Source of the DNA: Paulownia fortunei
Taxonomy: Eukaryota > Streptophyta > Magnoliopsida > Lamiales > Paulowniaceae
NCBI GenBank assembly: GCA_019321725.1
Contig: CM033106.1
Location: 29,748,118-29,812,117 of the forward strand
Length of the DNA stretch: 64,000 nucleotides
Direction: 5' to 3'
Part shown: positions 1 to 13,050 of the stretch, in pieces
Position numbering within the stretch: the first letter of the stretch is position 1
Layout: each line of letters starts with the position of its first letter
Program-made: the position numbers and the translations under genes
The notes under the pieces: generated by a model
What the model was told of the DNA's origin: nothing
The model's input: the letters and a program-made list of their open reading frames with translations, nothing else
Database searches by the model: none

Positions 1-198
1 TCAAAACAATTAGGTTAAGACGTGGTGAATCGAAATGCAAACTTACAGCATAGCTCTTCATATTCAGTTTTAAACTGATGGTAAACTTGTGTGGTTTTTT
101 ATGCTAATTTTCTCACACCTTCAGCTTCAAAACAATTAGGTTAAAACGTGGTGAATCGAAATGCAAACTTACAGCATAGCTCTTCATATTCAGTTTTA
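1..198. repeat. 126-bp-offset tandem duplication across a kinesin exon end
   Basis: Bases 1-72 repeat 127-198 with only one or two mismatches. The right-hand copy holds the last 26 bases of the last visible kinesin exon plus its donor (GTAAGT on the minus strand, 167-172). The left-hand copy repeats the same exon end and the same donor (41-46) inside the following intron. The left copy may begin before the window. Confidence 0.9.
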
Positions 199-3100
199 CA
201 CCTAGCAAATCCCGAATCACGTCATGAGTCATGCTTTCGGTGGCAGCCAGTCTTGCCTTAAGCATGAATATCTGCAAGAGAAAATGAGGTGTGTTGGGTG
301 AGAATAGTCAGTTTACTGGTGGTTCCCCAATAATCATTTAAGAAAGCTACCTCTTTCTGTCTGCTTGCAGCCAGAGCCTCAAGTTCTTCTATTCGTTGTC
401 TTCCAGCAGTGAGCTCTTCATCCCTCTCAGATTTAATTTGTTGAACTAAGCCCAATCCAATGCATTTAAAAGGGGATCCTGAGCCTCTAGACTTTGAAAC
501 ATTTCTTTCCAATTTGTTTGATGATGAATTTGTGCTATGAGTGGCAGGAACTTCAGATTTGACTTGTTCTACCATAGCTTCCAATGCCTTGAACTGTTTG
601 AGAAATTGGATAGTTAATATTCTCTTTCGTGGAAGGTCAATCCTTTCTAAAAAAAAGTGCTTTTTGTGATGCTATTAACAATTAGTCCCACCTTTTGCTT
701 GTATTCGCTAGCCTGTGCCTCTGCATGCAAATTTAGCTCACAGATATGGGCTTTACATTGGGATATCTGTTGAAGAAAAACACAATCAGCTGCATTTTTC
801 GCATGTTATGGGCTAAAGAAAACCATTTGATCCAAAATTATCAAATATAATCATCACTATTGAAATCAAATAGAGAGGACCATCCAGAAAAGAAAGAATG
901 TCACCTCGCCATCTTTGGCAGCTATTTCTTTTTCAAGAAGTTGTACCCGTTGAAATGCTTCTTGAAGGTTCTTCTCTTTTTCATCTAGACATCTGAATAC
1001 AAGTATTTCCAATATTCAGAGATAATTCTAAAATAGCAGTTTTCTAAGACGAGGCACTTAAGTGCAAATATTTCTGTCAAACCTTTTTACATCGGAATCA
1101 TTGCTTTTGACATTGTGCATTTGTTCTTTGATATCAAGAAGCTCTAGCTCAAGTTCCTCTCTCTGCAATCGTTGCCTCTCAGCTTCTTCTTTGACAATGT
1201 CAACCTTATGAAGTGGAACACATGTCAAGGTAATGATAACAAATAAAATTTTCATATACAGCTCTTACAAAAGGGATACCTTTTGTTCAAGTACATTTAT
1301 GGTGCATTCTAGCTCTTCAATGGACCGCTCTAATAGTTTCACTTCCTCTTCCTTTTCCTCAGCATGGACTTTCTGGAATTCAGCTATCTGGCATAAACAA
1401 GTCAAACATATTAGAGGACTGTGCAGTCGGTGTAGCAGCCATTTACCAAAATAAAATATTAAGCCAAGATTACCTCTTGAGCTTCAATAGCAACTGCTTC
1501 ATTTTCTTCAGCGAGAGCTCTTGCCATCTCAAGCTCTCTGGTCAAAATATGAACTTTGCCCTCCAGCTCATCCCTCTGACAGGTGACAATATCCAAGTTG
1601 CTCTTCAATGATTCAATTGTTTTACTCATTTGGGCAAGAGCCATTTCCATTTCAGCAACTTCCATCTCTAAGTTCTCAATTTTGATCCTTGTCTCTATTA
1701 ATTCCTTCTCCATGGAATTCCTTGCATCTAAGGCATCTTTAGCACCAGCTAAAAGCTCAGCATTTTTGTTGGATAGTGAATTTATTATCTCATAATCTTT
1801 TGTGAGATCAAATTCAAGAGCAGATATTTTTGCTCTCTTTTCTTGAAGTTCAGCTTCAAGTATTTGACCCTCAGCTACAGCTTTGTCCAGTTCAAGCGAC
1901 TTTAGTTCAAAATCTTTTTCAGATGCCCTTAAAGAGGCCAACAGTTCTTCCATTTCATCTTTCTGATCTTTACTGTTAGATGCAGACTCCTGCAGCAAAC
2001 TCAAATCAAATAATAGCCCCTTGAGAATATCATCCTTTCTTGACAACTCCATTTGAAGAGATAGAGTTTCAGAATCCAACTGCATAGCAAGATTCTCCAC
2101 GTATTCAAACTGTTCCAAAAATTTGTATGTCCTATCCATTTCGTTAACTATACTCTGAAACGTATCATCTACCTCAATAAATTTCTCCTTAATTAGATTG
2201 AGGATTTTGCAGCTTGCTTTATCTACATTTTTGGCCAAATCAACATTCTTCAAAATTTTCAAGTTCAAAGCATGGAGGTATTCAGACTCGTTAACTTCAA
2301 TAACTCTCAGTTCATTTCTCAACAAAATGTTCTCTTCTTTCAAAGCATTGACATTGCCCAGTTGCCTTTGTAAATCCTGGATTCTTAAGCACAAGTCATC
2401 TTTGAGAACAGAATGAGAGAGTTCGTGGTTTTTAATTTCCACATTTGCCATGCTTAGATCTTCCTCTAACTTGGCAATGCAATTCTCCAACACTGCAACA
2501 TTGTCTCTTAGTCTATGGTTTTCAACATCAAGGTCATGGTTGCCTCTGAGTGAGGATTCAAAGTCAGCCTTTTTATCCTCCAACTCCTGCAGAAGTACAT
2601 GATATTCTGCCTTACTATTGTTCAAATGAAGCTGCAGATTTTCGTTCTCCTTCTCAAGGCAGTTTATTCTTCTAAATTCTTCATCTTTCGTTTCCAGCTC
2701 AATTCGCTGTCTGCGTGATTCTGTTTCCAGCAGACAGATGTCATTCTGCAACGTTTGGATTTGCTGATAAAGCTCAGAGATTTGACTAGAAGAAGTTTCG
2801 AGAGCTGATTCCTTCATCTTAAAATCTTCTAGTAATTTCTCATACCTAGATTCCTTGTCAAGCAATATCAACTGACTGAAAGCAGCATCTAAGCTCTTGA
2901 ACACTATATCCTTCTTGAAGTTTTCAAGGACTTCATGGGTACTGATACAAGTGTTCTCAACATCTGCTTTCAGGAGAGACATCTGTTTTAACTCAATTGA
3001 CAAAATTAACAATTCAAAATCTTTCGCATGTAATTCTATCATGAAATTCTCTTCCTGATATTGAAATAGTTCATCTTTCTCCTTCAGCAATCTTTCTTGA

Positions 3101-6100
3101 CCCAGAATAGATTGTAACGTTTGTTTGTTACTGAGATCAAGCTCCTTCATTAGCATGGCCAGTTCAGATCCCATATCATTCGACCTTTGCAACATCACCT
3201 CTTCCTGAAACTGTAGATCCTGTATCTTCTTTTCAAAAGAGGTAAGCTTCAGGGTGACCTCCCCAGCTTCATCTACTTTACTTGATATGCGATCAAAACC
3301 TTTCTTGATATCTGCCAACAACTTCCCTTTGAGGACTCTGCACAATTCAAGCTCTTTTCTTGATCTAAAATTGTGCTCCCGAAGTTCAGAAATAATGGAG
3401 TTTGACTCACATAAACCATGGTGAAGAAGACCATTTTCTGCGTTCAGTCCGTTTGCAGTTTCTAACAGAATTCCCATGTGACAGAGATGCAAAACGGATA
3501 CAGCACAATCCTTGACAATAATCTCCGACCAGACCTCCTCAAGCAATGTCCTAATCAATTCTGTTGATTCATGAAGTTGAGACTTCAAGCTGAGGAAATC
3601 AGATGCTACAGACATCCATTCTTCCATTGAAGTGGTCTGGAATTCTGAAATAACATCCTCCAGTTCTAACAGCATCCTCTTCATGATGACAAAATCTGTA
3701 TCATACTGTTTCTCCAATTTCCCATAATTCTGATCTTTCAGATTATTGGAGAGTTTCAAGCTTTGGACTTCTTTCACGAGGACATTTCTCTCATTGGTCA
3801 AATCATTTTCCTTTACTTTCAATTCATGAGCATTAAGCTTCAAGGCTTCATTAGCTATCATCAACTCATTTATGATTATGTCTGCTTCCTTCACGGTGTC
3901 TTGAACCTCCTCAAATTTCTCAAGAATACAGGAAGCTTCAATGGTTTTCTGGGCAGCAACAACTTTAGCATCATCAAGTTCAGCTTCCAGTAACTGCAAA
4001 AAATGGGATCCGATGCACAGTGAAAAGACCGTAGGTCAATAATATTAGATATTATACATGGTACTATTAGCTGCCAATGGTATATATATGAATGGACCTT
4101 CCCTTTATTGTAGTCGTAGTTTTTGTTTAGACCGTTGTAAACATACCATTGAAAATGTAATGTAGAAAAGTTCAAAAGGCACGGAAGTTAATAAAGTAGC
4201 TCGATTATCAGAGGGCATGAGTGTTAAACACAGAAATAAAATGTGGGAATGAAACATCCTACCTCTCTTTGCTGGAACCAAGAAGTGAAAGATTCCTGTA
4301 TTATTTCTTCCAATTTCCCTATCTTACCATCCATAGCATTAACTTTGAGCTCAAATTCACCTTTGAAATTATCTATAGCATCTCGTAGAAGAACTGCCTG
4401 ATTGATCATAGACTGAATGCTCTTCTGACTACATTTCTCAGATGCCAAAATCTCTTCTTTCTCACAACGCAGCTTTCCCATCTCAGCTTGCACTTCTTGT
4501 AAGCTTTTGAGGGCATATTCTATCTCCTTCTTTAGGAGAACAATGGCAGCATCTCCCCCATTCACACTCTTCATAGTGCTTTCAGACGCCAAATTGTTGT
4601 CATTAGTATTGCATCCCTTTGCATTGGCAGCATTGGAAGAACATGTTGAAGTCTTAGTTCCCACATCCCGAATATTACATGAGCCTACATCATCGATGTC
4701 TTCCTCTGTTCTGGTACCTGTCTGCAACAATATTAAACTAGTAAGTCAAATGTCCAATAAAATCAGTGGTTGGATGTTAAAAAAGCTGGAGCCCGTGGAT
4801 ATAGTAAATAAGAGAGACAACAATAAACATACCCATGATTTACATTCATTATTGGCAGAAAAACAAACTGACTTCTCTGGAGCTTTATCTATCTGAGGAT
4901 GTCCACTCTGCTTCACATACTCATTTATGCTTAACTTTAATGTTGAGACTCCAGAATTTAGCTCCTTGAGTTTTTCCCTGGTTTCTAAAATATTATTTTC
5001 TTCATTTTCTTCAAGCTTTACCTCAAGAGCTTCGCGATGCCTTTGCTCCTCAGATAGCTGCAGACTTAGTTTAGTGCAATATTCTTCTGATGCTTCTAGT
5101 TCCATTTGGAGAGAATGATTCTGTTTACTTGCTTCATCTATTATAGAAGCCTGATTGTGGAGAATCGTTTCTGTTTGAGTAACAATTTCTTTAAACTCTC
5201 TAAGCTGGACATCCTTATCATTTAAAGCATCCTGATAGTTAGAGTTCAACTCCCACAATCTGTTCACAATAACTAAAGCAGCTGTTGCACAAGATGATGT
5301 CATTTTAAGTTGATATTTTCCATGCTTAATTAAGCTCTGAAGCTCTGCAACAATAGATGTCTTACTATTTAAGTCAGACGTTAAAAGGAGAATCTCTTTA
5401 TCCTTTTCACTGCACTCCTGTTGGTGCGTCTCAGTCATAACCAACGCTGCCCCTCTCAAAGACCTCAGCATGCACTCCATATCATCTCTCCTATGTACTG
5501 CATCCTTTAAGCATCGATTAAGCTCTTCAATCAATAATTCTTTTTCAAAAATGTATTTTTTCATCCTTCCAAAATGTTCAGAAATCCAAACTCGTCTATG
5601 AGGGATTGAACTGGAAATAACATCAACCTGGTCAGATACATCTTTGAGAGCCTCATTCCCACCGGAGAGAATATCTTCAATTTCACTGGCGATTAGATCC
5701 CATTCTTCTGTCAGTGTTCTTAATTGCTTTTCTTTGTATTCTAGCAGTTCAGCTACTTTTGCATTATCTTCACTTCTTGAATGTAAATTGTCCTCCATGA
5801 TTTTCATTTGAGTTTGCAGTAGTGCCAACCTGTCTCTAGTCTCCATCTCTTTTGTCTTACTATCGTGGACTTCCTGTTGAAGACCCAAAAGTTCTTCCTG
5901 CAAACAAACAATCACCTCTGCGGTTTCCGCCTCAACCTGCTTGCGGACTTCCTCCATTTCTTCTTCATGAGATGCTTGAAATGCAAGGTCACTTTGATAC
6001 CACTTATTCAGTCTCTTAGCCTTTTCAAGAGATTCATGCATCTTCTTCAACTTTGCTTCTAAAGGAGAGTCCTCGCTCTCTGAATGCTTATAAATTGAGA

Positions 6101-9100
6101 GATCTCTGAACTCCTGGCAATTAGCTTGCTCCTTTAAATAAGAAATTTCAAGCTCCTTTTCTTTTAACAGTTCTTCAAAGTGAACGTTAGAGTTCCTGAG
6201 ATCCTCTATCTCATTAATCGATTGAATCTGTTGAGACTCAAGAGCTTCAATAACCAATTTCGCATTATTGAGCTCTTCCTGGACTTTTTCATATTCTTTG
6301 GTCACAGAAATAACCATTTCTTTTGACAGCTGAAGTTCTCTATTTACAGATTTGGTCATTTCCTCGGTTTCAGCATGGTATGACCTCTGTTCTTGTAGAA
6401 TAATTTTAAGAATGTCCAACTCCAGTTGTAAATCCATGATATCTTCTGCATTTATAAGATTTCCACATCTTGTTCCTTCCTTCTCTCTCCGGGTGGTCGT
6501 TGTTGACTGATTACTGAAAAAGGGAACTTCCACTATGGATTCCTGAAGTAAGTCTCTTATGTTAGTTCAATAACTAAACTGTAGTTTCAGTACAAACTTA
6601 AATACCATCAAAGAATCTTAGGTCTGCATTTATATTCATTCAAGTCGTCTAGTGAGCAAAAAAAATTCTATTGGATGCACATTCATGGAAACAAACATCA
6701 CAAAGTTGCACATGTTGATTTCCAAATATCCACTTGCCAATTAGACCATAAAAACAGCTTTTTCAGTTACCTCTGTAATTTATCTTAGTAATATTAATAT
6801 TAGCATACCGTACCTTTATGACTTCTGCACTGCAATCATGCTCTTGAGTTGCAGATGTGGTGACACTTAATGATGCATGTAACTCTTCTATTTCTCTGCA
6901 GAAGATTAGCATGACAATAATGATAAACAAAAAATGGAAGATGAGATTATATAGTATAGAAGAAACCAGATAAGAGTGTGAATGAGTCTGAAATTTCACC
7001 CTCGGAGCTTTGCATTTTCTTCCAGACAACAATTCAGTTTGTTCTTGCTTTCCTCCAACTCAGTAAGAGTTCTCTTCAACTGTGAAAGAGAAATAAATAT
7101 TAAAGATCAAGAACAACGAAAATTCTCAAAGTATAAGCCTAACTTCAAAAATATGACAGTCCAACCTCCTTATGAAGCAAATCATTTTCATTGTCGCCAT
7201 GATTAGAAACCTGTGTCAAAATAGAAATAAGAATTTTAAGTTTCTGAAGAATTGGTAGAGCTCAATCTTAGTTAAACACTTTCCACTAAAACCAGTAAAG
7301 GAGCGCTCTTTAAAGAAGTTGCATGATATGCCACCTTTGTGTCAAGATGATTAGGATGCTTTGAATTTCCATCAAGGAAGGAAATAAGCTGTCAACATTA
7401 AAAATAAAGTAATTAAGGCTTTGACCACATTAAGGCTTTGAACAAATTGAGAAGCACAAGACATATATGCCACACCAATGTAGTTAAGATACCTGATTTC
7501 GCAGTTCAGATACTTCAGTCATCAACATTTCCCTCTCCCCTTCTTCATACAAGTCTTGAAACCTATAAGTTCCATCAAGAAAGATTTCTGAAATAAAATC
7601 AAGCACAGCTTTAAAAAGCAAAACTGCATAAGACACATTATGTTCAGAAAAACATACTGCCGAACTTGCTCTAAAAGCCTGATATTTTCAAGGGCAAAGC
7701 GGGTCACTTCAGGATTTTTATCAATTCTTGCTCGCATGAGCTGAATTTCTTCCGAAAGTGCATTGTTTTCTTTCAGTAAATAAGCATCTGCTGACATCAA
7801 ACCACCAAGAAGAGACTCCATTCTTTGAATTTTGTCTTCTCTAAACTTCAACATCATTTTTGTGCACCTGGTGTCCTCCTCTCTTTGACTAACCTGAGAA
7901 GCAATGTGGTTCCGGAATTTATCAGCCTTAAGTGGAGTTAGAACATGAAATATGTTCTACATTCATTTCTAACAATGCCTGTTGTACCATAAAAGAGAGG
8001 GGGGAGGGGTACCAGACGATTCAACTGCTCAATTTCAGCTTCAAGTTGTTTAATTGAAGTTTCTGCCATTTGTTCCCTCCGTAAGGAACCAGCAAGTGTA
8101 GTTTCCAAGGATTTTAACTGTAATAACAATGAAATACCAGCAAAAATGAGAAAGAGGAAAACCAAGAGTTTACATGTCACAAACCATGAAATTGAAGCAA
8201 CAGAATCATCAACATGCACAACATCAATACATGATAATTATGTCAGAGGCAGCGTAACAAAGCAAACACAACAATCAATGCAAGCAGTAGTAGAAATTCC
8301 AAGATTGTTGCACCAAATCTATTTATATCTTCAGGCAAACAAACACTAAAACAATCCAGTCCTTGTAATGTAAATGTCAATAATCATGAGAAAAGTCATG
8401 TTTCGACTTACTAAGCAGTTAAATTTCTCAACTTAGTTCTTGCTCCCGAGGATACAGTACATAATTTTGATGGAATTAAAACATATTGAACAAATTATCA
8501 ATTAACATGCAGCCTTTTCTGGATTCATGCTAATTCAAATCCTTAAATTTACTAATGAATTCACCTAAAATTCCCCCATTATTAGAATCAATCCCGGAGT
8601 AATAATTATCCTGTACTGATTGTCTGAAAGGAAGTGGTACAAACTTTGTGCAAGAAATTAAACAAGATAAAGCAGCACATTTTACCTGTTTACAAGACAC
8701 TCTGAGAACTCCATGAGATTCTTTTCCTAGCATATTTACTGGGTGTTCCTGTGCAAGTGTCCTTTCGTTACAATCATCCTCATCTTTGTTTCTTGTATCG
8801 ATGGCTGGCCCGAACGACAATGATCGAGTTACCTTTTCACGTTTGAGGGTAGACAGCTCCTCCTGTCCCAATAACCAATTACAAGTTTCAGTTCTAAATT
8901 AATTGCAGACCAATTTATGTATTGTAAAAACCAGATGAAGCTAGTTTGACCTTTAACATTTGTATCTGATGTTTCAATTCCATGACGTCTCCTGATGAGT
9001 CTTCATTAATGATAGCCTGTCTCATGAAGAATAAGTCCAAAAGAGCAGATAAATATATGAATTATCAACGCAGACTAACTGGATTTCACTGGGCATAGAA

Positions 9101-12100
9101 AGAAGCTTACATTGTTCTGAATCAGTTTTGCTCGTTGAGCAAACTTTAAAGTGTTCAACGTTTCAGCCGCAGAGCTGCAGATGATGTATTCAGATTTATA
9201 GTACACAAAGCAAAAATTCGAGCACACACATGCTTTTCCAAAATAAAAATAAAGAAAAAGGCAATTCCAAGAGGGTGAAATATTGTGTACCAGATAGATG
9301 GGGTGACATTAGCTATTATCATTGTTTTCGAGTTCCCACCCAGAGAGTCCTGTATTTCATTTCATATTTTAACCACATAACAGACTAATTATATACACTG
9401 TGATAAGAAGACAGAAATTAATAATGCACCTGAAGGAGAAATGTCAATCTTGAATCTCTGTAAGGAACATGTCTTGGTTTTCCATGTGCTACATCCACTA
9501 AGACCATAATTACATGACTGCAAAAAAAAAGAAAAAAAAGAAATGTCCACTTCAATGTCAATCCAAAAGGCAAACTGAAAAAAGGAAAGCTTGCACTACA
9601 TGATGCAGTATTTTAGCAATAATTGAGAGAAAAAAAAGTACCCTAGCGTTGACAATGATTTATTAATATTTGCAGCTTCTTTCAGACGTTCACCCTCTGC
9701 ACCAGAAGACTTTTGCCTGTTGGGGATGACAACAATACAAATGATGTGAACTTAGCAAGAAATGTCCATTCTAATATCAGAAGTAGTTGAATTTGATTCA
9801 ATACCTTTCAGAACCAGCAAGGTCAACAAGGTTCAGCCTGGCAAAACGAAAGTTAGTGGCGGAATCCTTTTCCCACCTACTTTCAATCACACATGTAAAA
9901 ACACTGTGTGAGCGACTGCTTTCTCTGTTCATATTTGTCGCAGCAACTTTCCTGTTTGAAGAACCCTAAAGCATAAACTCGAAAGTTAAAGCATAGTGAT
10001 GTCTTTAGAAGCATGCATGAGGATGCACAGATGCATAGGTGAAAATTATGCAAATCATAGTAAACCAAAGGTGGAACTCAAAAAATCAGTCACCTGAGTC
10101 AAAAGCTGAAGAATGTCTCCCACAGTGTGGACCTCAAATTCTGATAGATTTTCAACATAGACACCCTTTTTCATATCCTCGCGTAACTTATAGATAGAGA
10201 TGATAAATATGAGAACATGCTCTACTCTTTAAATAATTAAGGGAACAAATTCACCTATTATAAAGTGGAAATACCATCAAATTTGTGGATGAAGGATCGA
10301 GAAGATCAGTAATTTGTTCGTTATAAATCTCAAGAAAAGAGCATTTGCAATTGTACTTTAATTGTTCATCTCTTCGGCTTTCCTCTTCCTATAAGAGAAA
10401 TGTGTCATGTTAATTGCTTGTATCAGAGAGGACTTCACAAAAGAAAGTAAAGAGAGTCAAAGTTACCGCTCTAATCCTTGCAAACAAGAATTCAAATATG
10501 CGAGGGGTCATTCCACGGTTTGCACTAGGCTTGACTTCTAGTTCTTCAATCTCACCAAGCATTGTATAAGTCTTCCCACTACCCGTCTACATTATCAAAT
10601 CATAGTTTGTAAAAGTTCAATATTGAAGAAAAGAATAAGGCAATATTTGATGCAGTTCAACCAGAAGTGGAGATCCATAGTAGTGCTTAAATTGAATTGA
10701 AATAAATAAGTTCAAAAAGATAAAGTCAATCTAGGAAGAGAAATGGTAAGAGTGATAATCCCACTTTAAGCCGCTTGAGGTCTAAATAATTATAAGATTT
10801 TAAATGCAGGAATGAGTGTACAGACTTCAGGATGTGCAGATCAGTACTCAACTTATCTACATCCAGAGGTTTAAATGACAGATGTCATTGTCTTCATGCA
10901 GACTACATTAAACAGCAGCCAAAATTGAATGAAATTTTTCTGCCATGGATTATTTCCGAGCAAAATATAGTTATAGACATTTCTCCTACATCAAAGCACC
11001 CCAATGAATTCATTTGAAGAAAAGAAATAAGTCTTGGCTGAGGTCTAAAGTTCAAGGAATCATATAGCAAAGCAAAATTACATCTGATAATCAATATAAA
11101 CTTCAATTTTAGGATATTAACATAATAAGAGACAAAAAATGAACACTTCACACAGAATGTCTGAACCACCAGAAATAGGTTTACATGTTTTTACGCATTA
11201 CCTGTCCATATGCAAACATGCAACTATTGTATCCAGACAAGCAATTCTCCACCATGGGCAAGCCAACCATCCTAAAAAGTGTCTCCTGCAAATGCAAAAG
11301 CATTAGTCGTCCTCTCTATTACAATTCATTTGCAAATCAAACAATTGTACAGACCTGATCTATAGCTTCACATGCTACATGATCAAACATAAATCGGGTC
11401 TCAGGTTGCCCAATCCAGGTGATACTTTGTGCGCTCTCCTGCTTCAAGCATCTACTGAAACCAAAACTGCTTTTCTCCATGTTATTCAGTGGCCGTATGC
11501 GAATCAAAACCTAAGAGATTAAAATCAGAAGATTAGATTACAATAGCCTGAAATGAAAGAAAATTGCAATTATGAACCTTACTCGGTGACTTAACAGGGA
11601 ATTCATCATACATAGACAATTAAAAGAAAAGTAGCTTACTTGCACATTGTGTTCCATCCAGAATGATGGGTCTTCCTTGAGTTCAAAATAAGGAACCTCA
11701 ACAGTATTAACAACAGTGGACAGATTACAAGAACTCGGAATCCCTTTAGACAACGCAGCCATCCGGGCACCCATGTTGAGGACAGGCCTAGAACCGCTAG
11801 CTAAACAAAACCCCGGATTTGGAGGCTTGCTCACACTCTTAGTTGGCGTGCTTTGCGTGGAATTACACTCAGAATAACTCAAATTAGCCCTGCCCACTCC
11901 CCTAGTAGAACTGGGAGTATTCATATTTGACACTACTCGGCCCTCCTCCTTCGACTCTACAACACTATTAGTCGATGGATGCTCACTCTTCTGAGCCCAA
12001 CTAAACCGGTTTTTCGACAATAGCCCTTGTTTTTCTGGAGTGCGAAGGGGCATTGACGTATCTGAATACTTAGGCTTTGGCTTCGTGGGAGTTCTATCAA

Positions 12101-12311
12101 CTTTGTTGGCCTTAAAGCTACTTAATTCCTGATCTGAAATGCCTTTCGGGATTCGGGAGGGCTCCTGAATTGCATTCAAAGGGGGCCTTGAAGGGTCTGT
12201 GCTCATCTGAGGGTTCAAAGAATCCCTAGGGTTTAGAGGCACGTTCTCAACTTCCTCTGCATTAGTGTTCTTACCCGAATTTCGGCGCAAGAATTTGAAG
12301 TCCCTCAACAT
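173..12311 (-). CDS. KIN-12 kinesin, POK1/POK2 type (3' end outside window)
   Basis: Plant kinesin-12 motor; the family orients the phragmoplast and marks the division site. I assembled 29 exons: 11640-12311, 11355-11510, 11202-11285, 10467-10586, 10275-10388, 10094-10186, 9805-9965, 9642-9716, 9430-9517, 9291-9349, 9111-9174, 8951-9016, 8686-8862, 8013-8117, 7658-7926, 7493-7562, 7335-7388, 7166-7210, 7000-7079, 6814-6895, 4833-6542, 4263-4721, 1474-3993, 1280-1387, 1083-1204, 905-992, 692-766, 351-593, 173-271. They sum to 8,058 bp (2,686 codons) in one frame. ATG at 12309-12311 starts [11 protein letters not shown]; the codon five triplets upstream is GTG and not used. A Ser/Pro-rich leader (1-220) precedes the motor (about 223-562): P-loop GQTGSGKT (303-310), switch I NRESSRSH (426-433), switch II DLAGSER (461-467). 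The rest is mostly coiled coil, ending in the conserved [10 protein letters not shown] block. Length fits POK2 (about 2,770 aa) better than POK1; the paralogue assignment is inference. Confidence 0.9.
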
Positions 12312-13050
12312 TCTGCCACACCCCACAAAGAAAAGAAAATTACTTTATTCAAACAACAGAGGAAATTTAAAATTTCGTTTCTTGGTGAAATTGGGAAATT
12401 CTGCAATAGCCCAGAAAAGGAAAGAAAGCAACTTATTTCAAATAGCAACGAAGAATGAATATTTCTTGATTTCTTGAAGGAAAAGGGAACATTGTGATTG
12501 AGGAATAAAGCCAACCTGACAGAGGAAGCGAGGAAAAGAATTCCGGCACCACGAAATCTTGAAATTGTTATCTTCTGATGGAGAAAAAAAACAGGCTTGT
12601 TTTCTGCTGGTTTTTTTGTTGGCTTTCAGCGAAAATCTTGAATCAAAATCATCTACTCTAGTTACTTCTTCTCTTTATATTTCAAGAATTTTCCTGGGTT
12701 CTTGCATAATATATTAGGAGTTGTCTCCCTGACTCTCTCTCTTTCCCTCTCCCTCTCTCTTTCTCCCTGACTCTTTCTCCCTGACTCTCCCTCTCTAGTC
12801 TCTAGCAGTGAGTGACTGTCAACAGTTTCAAGATTTGTGAATTAAAGAAGAGGGGTAAGGATGGATGGCTGAGATGAGATCTACAATTTGAAATTGGTGA
12901 AGATCGCGCTACGGAGTTTTGAATTCGAAAGGGGTATTTTTGGGAAAACGGGGAAAAAGTGTAATAATGTAATGGGGTTAAACGGCTATATAATTTGAAC
13001 TTTGGTGAGCTGTGGACTTTGGTGTACTTTTGCCCAAGTTTGAATGCCCG
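12312..13050 (-). promoter_or_regulatory. Kinesin 5' leader/promoter region
   Basis: Upstream of the kinesin ATG there is no open frame of note. A C/T-rich tract on the plus strand (about 12725-12797, purine-rich in the sense of the gene) would fall in the leader. A TATA-like ATTATATAG on the minus strand lies at about 12985-12995, directly beside AACGGCTA (12981-12988). The latter contains the AACGG core of the mitosis-specific activator (MSA) element known from plant G2/M genes, including kinesins. Transcription start and any leader intron are not determined, so this is a tentative call. Confidence 0.35.

Noticed and set aside
1583..6062. Several plus-strand frames opposite the kinesin
   Set aside because: Antisense shadows of coiled-coil exons whose sense frames are continuous and family-matching.
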